Below, in pieces: positions 61,016 through 64,000 of a DNA stretch of 64,000 nt. Source of the stretch: Streptomyces aurantiogriseus (lineage in GTDB: Bacteria; Actinomycetota; Actinomycetes; Streptomycetales; Streptomycetaceae); contig NZ_BMSX01000027.1 in NCBI RefSeq assembly GCF_014649375.1, positions 62,001 through 126,000 of the forward strand, written 5' to 3'. Made by a program: the position numbers and the translations under genes. The notes beneath the pieces are model-generated. The model did not search any database. It worked only from the letters and a program-made list of their open reading frames with translations, and was not told the DNA's origin. Position 1 is the first letter of the stretch; every line of letters begins with the position of its first letter.

Positions 61016-62066
61016 GCTGGCGTTTCCTTCCGGTCCTTCCGGGCGCCGACGGCGAGAGGTGCATCGGCCGTGCCCCGTGGCCTCAGCCTGCGGACCATGG
61101 ACGGGGATTGTCCCACCCGGCCCTCGACCGCACTTCCGTGGCCCATTCCGTTTCCGCACCTTACAGAGAGCCGCGCGTTCGGGCAGCTCTCCCCGGGTGC
61201 TCCAGGACTCGCGCTGACCGAATTCCGTCTCTTCTGACGGTGCATCAAGCCACTCCCATGGAGCGCTCGGAGTCGTCGCCGGCGCCGGGCTGCCGCCCCA
61301 CCAGGAACGGCCGACGCCGGACCACGCAACGGGCCCGCGAGACGTTCGTGAGCATCGCCCCAGCCAGGCGCTCGACCGACACGCATTCGCCGGCGGGGAC
61401 GGGGCGGGGAGTGAATCGGTGGCGAAAGTTCGGCAAAATCGCGGTACTCTCCGTCGACATCGCGCCATGGCCGGGAGTGAACCCCGCCGACCGCCCGAAA
61501 AGCCGGACATAAGCGCGTACGTCGAGGCCTGGACGACGCCCGCCGGGCAGTCGGGCGTTCGAACATCGAAAAGTCGTGGTGGCTTACCGCGCTCTGCTTG
61601 AACCTCAAACCCCGATGCGGTGTAGTGGGGGAGATCGATTTGAGCCTGAAGCAACGGGGAAGCAAGGCCGTCGTCGCCGCGACGTATGACGTCGAGGGCC
61701 GAGGCCGTGCGAGGCCTCATGGTTGGAAAATCGGGGGATTTCTCTTGGGTGTGTCTGCGCAGCCACCATCGTGCCGAATCTGTCGCACTTCTGAGGTCGG
61801 GCCGCCCGGCACGACATAGCGGCTTGGACGCCGGCCGTCACTGCCATCGGTCGATCCGGGGCACGGACGGCTCGCGCACGGAATGCGCGCATGGACTTTC
61901 GGCCACGTCAACGCGTTGATTTCTGTGAGGGGCTGCACCGTCATGCGGTTCTCCGCGGGGCGCTGCGCAGCAGCAGATCGCCGTTGGCGCCACGTTTTCC
62001 CAGTGCGTGGATCGCGCCTTCGCCCCTTTTCCTCACCGCGGAACCAGCAAGGAGGAGCTGTCGATC
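61016..62066. other. 1.05-kb stretch without recognised gene, upstream of the LmbU leader
   Basis: No frame here has both a ribosome site and a family-like product. Parts (61390-61780) are less GC-rich than the rest. The right end must hold the promoter for the leader ORF and LmbU-type gene. No clear operator or hairpin could be assigned. Confidence 0.45.
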
Positions 62067-62105
62067 ATGCACTCTCCCAAAAGCAGCAGAGGAGGCAGCG
62101 CGTGA
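62067..62105 (+). CDS. Leader ORF coupled to the LmbU-type gene
   Basis: ATG at 62067 has a strong AAGGAGG upstream and encodes 12 residues (MHSPKSSRGGSA). Its TGA overlaps the GTG start of the LmbU-family gene (GTGA), and the GGAGG used by that gene lies inside the leader. Ribosomes translating the leader would cover or expose that site, so it may set the expression level of the regulator. No attenuator-type codon run is seen. Confidence 0.5.
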   Translation: MHSPKSSRGGSA

Positions 62106-62803
62106 ATTCCTCAGGTCATGAGGATTGCACTCTGTTACGGATACGCGGCCAACGTGACGGGTCGACCGGACCCGACCAGCAGGCGGGTCCCGGCGGACAC
62201 ACGGCACTGCGCCGGCAGGTGCTGACCACCAACGTCGGACTGCAGATCCCGGCCGGTCTCAGTTTCGAGGACTGGGAACGGGCCGGACGGCAGCTTTCCG
62301 GACTGGTGAATTCCTCTTCGTGGTGGCTGGGCGACTGGCTGGTCTACGGAAAGGACCACTACACCGACCGCTACGAACGCGGTCTCCGTGCGGCGGGACT
62401 GCAGTACCAGACCCTGCGGAACTACGCCTGGGTCGCGCGCCGCTTCGACCTGTCGCGCCGGCGGGCCACGCTGAGCTTCCAGCACCACGCGGAGCTGGCC
62501 TCGCTGCCGGTCGGCGAGCAGGAGGAGTGGCTCGACCGGGCCGAGCAGATGAAGTGGACCACCAAGCAGTTGCGCACCGCGCTGCGGGTGGCGCACGGCG
62601 GCGGGGCCCGCGGCGCGGCTCAGGTGGAGGAGAAACGGCGCATCGCCGTACCCGGCAGCCGCGTCCAGTGGTGGCACGCGGCCGCCGAGCGGGCCGGGGT
62701 CGAGTTCGAGCAGTGGGTACTCGCGACCCTCGACAACGCCGCCAAGGAGGCCCTGGACGACGCGCGCGACCAGGCCGCCGAACTGAGTGAACTGAGCGCC
62801 TGA
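62102..62803 (+). CDS. LmbU-family transcriptional regulator
   Basis: A 233-residue protein of the LmbU family, first known as an activator of lincomycin biosynthesis in Streptomyces. Typical blocks are VLTTNVGLQIPAGLSFEDWE, SSWWLGDWLVYGKDHYTDRY, then LQYQTLRNYAWVARRFDLSR and LSFQHHAELASLP. The last 60 residues include a helix WWHAAAERAGVEFEQWVLAT. GTG at 62102 has GGAGG 6 nt upstream and overlaps the leader ORF; longer in-frame starts lack ribosome sites and family similarity. No biosynthetic cluster is visible in the window, so its target may lie beyond the right edge. A strong hairpin follows. Confidence 0.88.
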   Translation: MNSSGHEDCTLLRIRGQRDGSTGPDQQAGPGGHTALRRQVLTTNVGLQIPAGLSFEDWERAGRQLSGLVNSSSWWLGDWLVYGKDHYTDRYERGLRAAGLQYQTLRNYAWVARRFDLSRRRATLSFQHHAELASLPVGEQEEWLDRAEQMKWTTKQLRTALRVAHGGGARGAAQVEEKRRIAVPGSRVQWWHAAAERAGVEFEQWVLATLDNAAKEALDDARDQAAELSELSA

Positions 62804-62840
62804 CCTTGGCTGTCGCCCTCCCCGGGCCGCAGCGTGGGAC

Positions 62841-62879
62841 AGCGGGGGCACCGTCGGTCGAAGCGACGGTGCCCCCGCT
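62841..62879 (+). terminator. Hairpin terminator after the LmbU-type gene
   Basis: Perfect 16-nt arms (62841-62856 and 62864-62879, AGCGGGGGCACCGTCG and its complement), loop 7 nt, followed by TGTGCG, 37 bp past the stop. Confidence 0.87.
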
Positions 62880-62895
62880 TGTGCGTCACCGCGCG

Positions 62896-63084
62896 GAGCG
62901 GGTCACCGCGCCGGAGCGGGACGCCGTGCGGGGGGCGCGGCGGTGTGGCGGGACGCGGTGCGCGGGGCACCGTGTCGTGGCGGGATGCCGTGCGTGCGGT
63001 GCCGCGCCGGAGCGGGACGATGCCGTGCGGTGCGTCGCGACCGCCGCAGCGGGACGCACCGGCGCCGTGGCGGGACGCGTTCGG
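62896..63084. repeat. Degenerate direct repeats GCGGGACGCCGTGCGG
   Basis: Seven imperfect units of about 16-20 bp share the core GCGGGAYGC followed by GTGCG or a variant (near 62896, 62914, 62946, 62978, 63010, 63047 and 63068). Unit spacing varies (18-37 bp), so it is not a simple tandem array. It lies between the LmbU terminator and the stop of the PaiB-like gene and holds no gene. Confidence 0.55.
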
Positions 63085-63085
63085 T

Positions 63086-63730
63086 TCAGGTCAGCCGGCC
63101 CATCAGCTCCGCCGTCGCCCGGTGCCGGCTGCACGGGCGGCTGTCGAACGAGCGCCGCACCCGTTCCCGGACCTCCGGCTGCTGCTCCTGGCTGAGCTTG
63201 AACATGCCGTCCGCCCCGGTCACCGTGAACCGGAAGGCACCCACACCCGGCACGATCCGGCGGAAATAGTCGAGCGACTCCGTCATGTCCCAGTCGGCGC
63301 CGAATTCCTCCTCGAATGTGCGCACGGTGGCCTGCACCACCTCCAATGTCTCCTCGATGCCCTCAATTTTCCGCAGCTCACCGCGCACATGCACGGATGT
63401 GAAATTCCAGGTGGGTGCGGCCGGCGTCTTCTCGTACACCTTCGGGGATATGTAGGCATGCGGTCCCGTGAAGGCCAGAAGGGCTGTTTCCGCCGGATTG
63501 AGTGCGGCCCAGTGCGGGTTCTTCCGGTTCATGTGACCCAGCAGCGTGATACCCGTCAAGCCGCGGTGCCATTCCGTGACCGCGGCCGGGTCGGGAATCA
63601 CTGGGAGATGGGTGGCGAACGGACCGCCCTGGGCGCTCCCATTGGTCACCAGGAGGGCCAGTGGATTTCCACGGACGAGGTCGGCCATCCATGAGGGGTC
63701 CGGCTCTCGGTACTGTCTGGGAACGAACAT
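63086..63730 (-). CDS. PaiB-family FMN-binding protein
   Basis: A 214-residue split-barrel flavoprotein of the PaiB family (FMN-binding negative transcriptional regulators). MFVPRQYREPDPSWMADLVR is the classic start, and NPLALLVTNG, ATHLPVI, LLGHMNRKNPHW and FTGPHAYISPKVYEK with TWNFTSVHVRGELRKI follow in family order. ATG at 63730 follows GGAGGG. Despite the name, DNA binding in this family is poorly established; an FMN- or haem-dependent enzyme is possible. It is transcribed toward the repeat patch. The 270 bp to the window end hold no recognised gene. Confidence 0.9.
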   Translation of the reverse strand: MFVPRQYREPDPSWMADLVRGNPLALLVTNGSAQGGPFATHLPVIPDPAAVTEWHRGLTGITLLGHMNRKNPHWAALNPAETALLAFTGPHAYISPKVYEKTPAAPTWNFTSVHVRGELRKIEGIEETLEVVQATVRTFEEEFGADWDMTESLDYFRRIVPGVGAFRFTVTGADGMFKLSQEQQPEVRERVRRSFDSRPCSRHRATAELMGRLT

Positions 63731-64000
63731 CTGGATCCACCCTCCGTTGATCTTCCGCAGGCATTCGGCGGCGGGCCGCAGACGCTATCAGCAGCGGCCG
63801 CGCGACCGGGGAATTCGGGTGCCGCGGCGCTTGCCGTCCTGTCGACAGGACAGCCCGTGCGCCGTCCGGCGGGCCCTTGAAAAGAGTGTCGGCAGGACCG
63901 TAGGTTGACGCCACGCCAGACCTCAGTGAATACCTGAGAGCGTCCTTCCGGTTGCCGCGATTGACCTGTCGAAGATGCGGAAGTCCCTGTCGCACCCACG

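Noticed and set aside
61883..62803. A longer start for the LmbU-type protein at 61883.
   Set aside because: The extra 73 residues are Arg/Cys-rich, without family similarity, and GTG 62102 has a proper ribosome site.
62896..63084. A CRISPR array in the repeat patch.
   Set aside because: Units are imperfect, spacing is irregular and too short, and there are no cas genes.
62102..64000. The edge of an antibiotic gene cluster, suggested by the LmbU-type regulator.
   Set aside because: No biosynthetic, resistance or export gene is visible; the PaiB-like gene alone is not enough.

Overview
The window looks like chromosomal DNA of a Streptomyces or a close actinobacterial relative. It is very GC-rich with strong third-position GC bias, uses many GTG starts with GGAGG-type ribosome binding sites, ends genes with long GC hairpins lacking a U-tract, and carries families typical of the genus (LmbU regulator, Tat-exported glycosidase, PP2C/SpoIIE phosphatase, EACC1/caspase genes).

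Region 1 (1-33.3 kb) is a dormancy/low-oxygen/redox-stress locus. It holds pyruvate phosphate dikinase (partial), PTS enzyme I, pyruvate formate-lyase with its activase, phosphoketolase, a DoxX-like membrane protein, five universal stress proteins, a PPOX-fold flavoprotein, a STAS antagonist, an Acg-type nitroreductase, an Rv1733c-like membrane protein, carbamate kinase, a cNMP-binding protein, two CBS-BON proteins, a flavodoxin, a GNAT/ADP-forming acyl-CoA synthetase fusion, polyphosphate kinase 2, a SulP transporter, flavohaemoglobin, a ribosome-hibernation-like protein and oleate hydratase. Many have homologues in the mycobacterial DosR regulon. A 14-bp palindrome close to GGGCCGNNCGGCCC recurs about 17 times between 4.1 and 31.7 kb, nearly always in promoter space, and has the geometry of the DosR core GGGACTWWAGTCCC. 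I infer one regulon, with ATP made by substrate-level reactions (pyruvate to acetyl-CoA to acetate, xylulose-5-P to acetyl-P, carbamoyl-P, PEP, polyphosphate). No DosR/DosS-type regulator pair is visible inside the window.

Region 2 (33.4-44.2 kb) looks like an acquired island. Its core is a three-gene operon: an EACC1-like protein, a 1292-residue caspase/SF1-helicase/degenerate-nuclease fusion, and a 481-residue protein I do not recognise. This is the best candidate for a poorly described conflict (defence) system. Downstream are a convergent PD-(D/E)XK + DUF5655 nuclease, an IS630 remnant, a small excisionase-like HTH protein and a tyrosine integrase next to inverted repeats.

Region 3 (44.2-52.0 kb) is a decaying carbohydrate-use cluster: pseudogenes for an alpha-L-rhamnosidase, a sugar-binding lipoprotein, an esterase and a GH3 beta-glucosidase surround two ABC permeases and a LacI regulator with operator-like palindromes. 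One permease frame runs without a stop into the lipoprotein.

Region 4 (52.0-64 kb) holds an APC permease, a PP2C phosphatase, another universal stress protein, a DUF488 protein, overlapping folE and ribD-C-like genes, an NfeD/SPFH membrane-microdomain pair flanked by small ORFs, an LmbU-family regulator preceded by a coupled 12-codon leader ORF, a patch of degenerate repeats and a PaiB-like flavoprotein. No tRNA, rRNA or CRISPR array was seen. All calls are by eye from the sequence; no database search was run.
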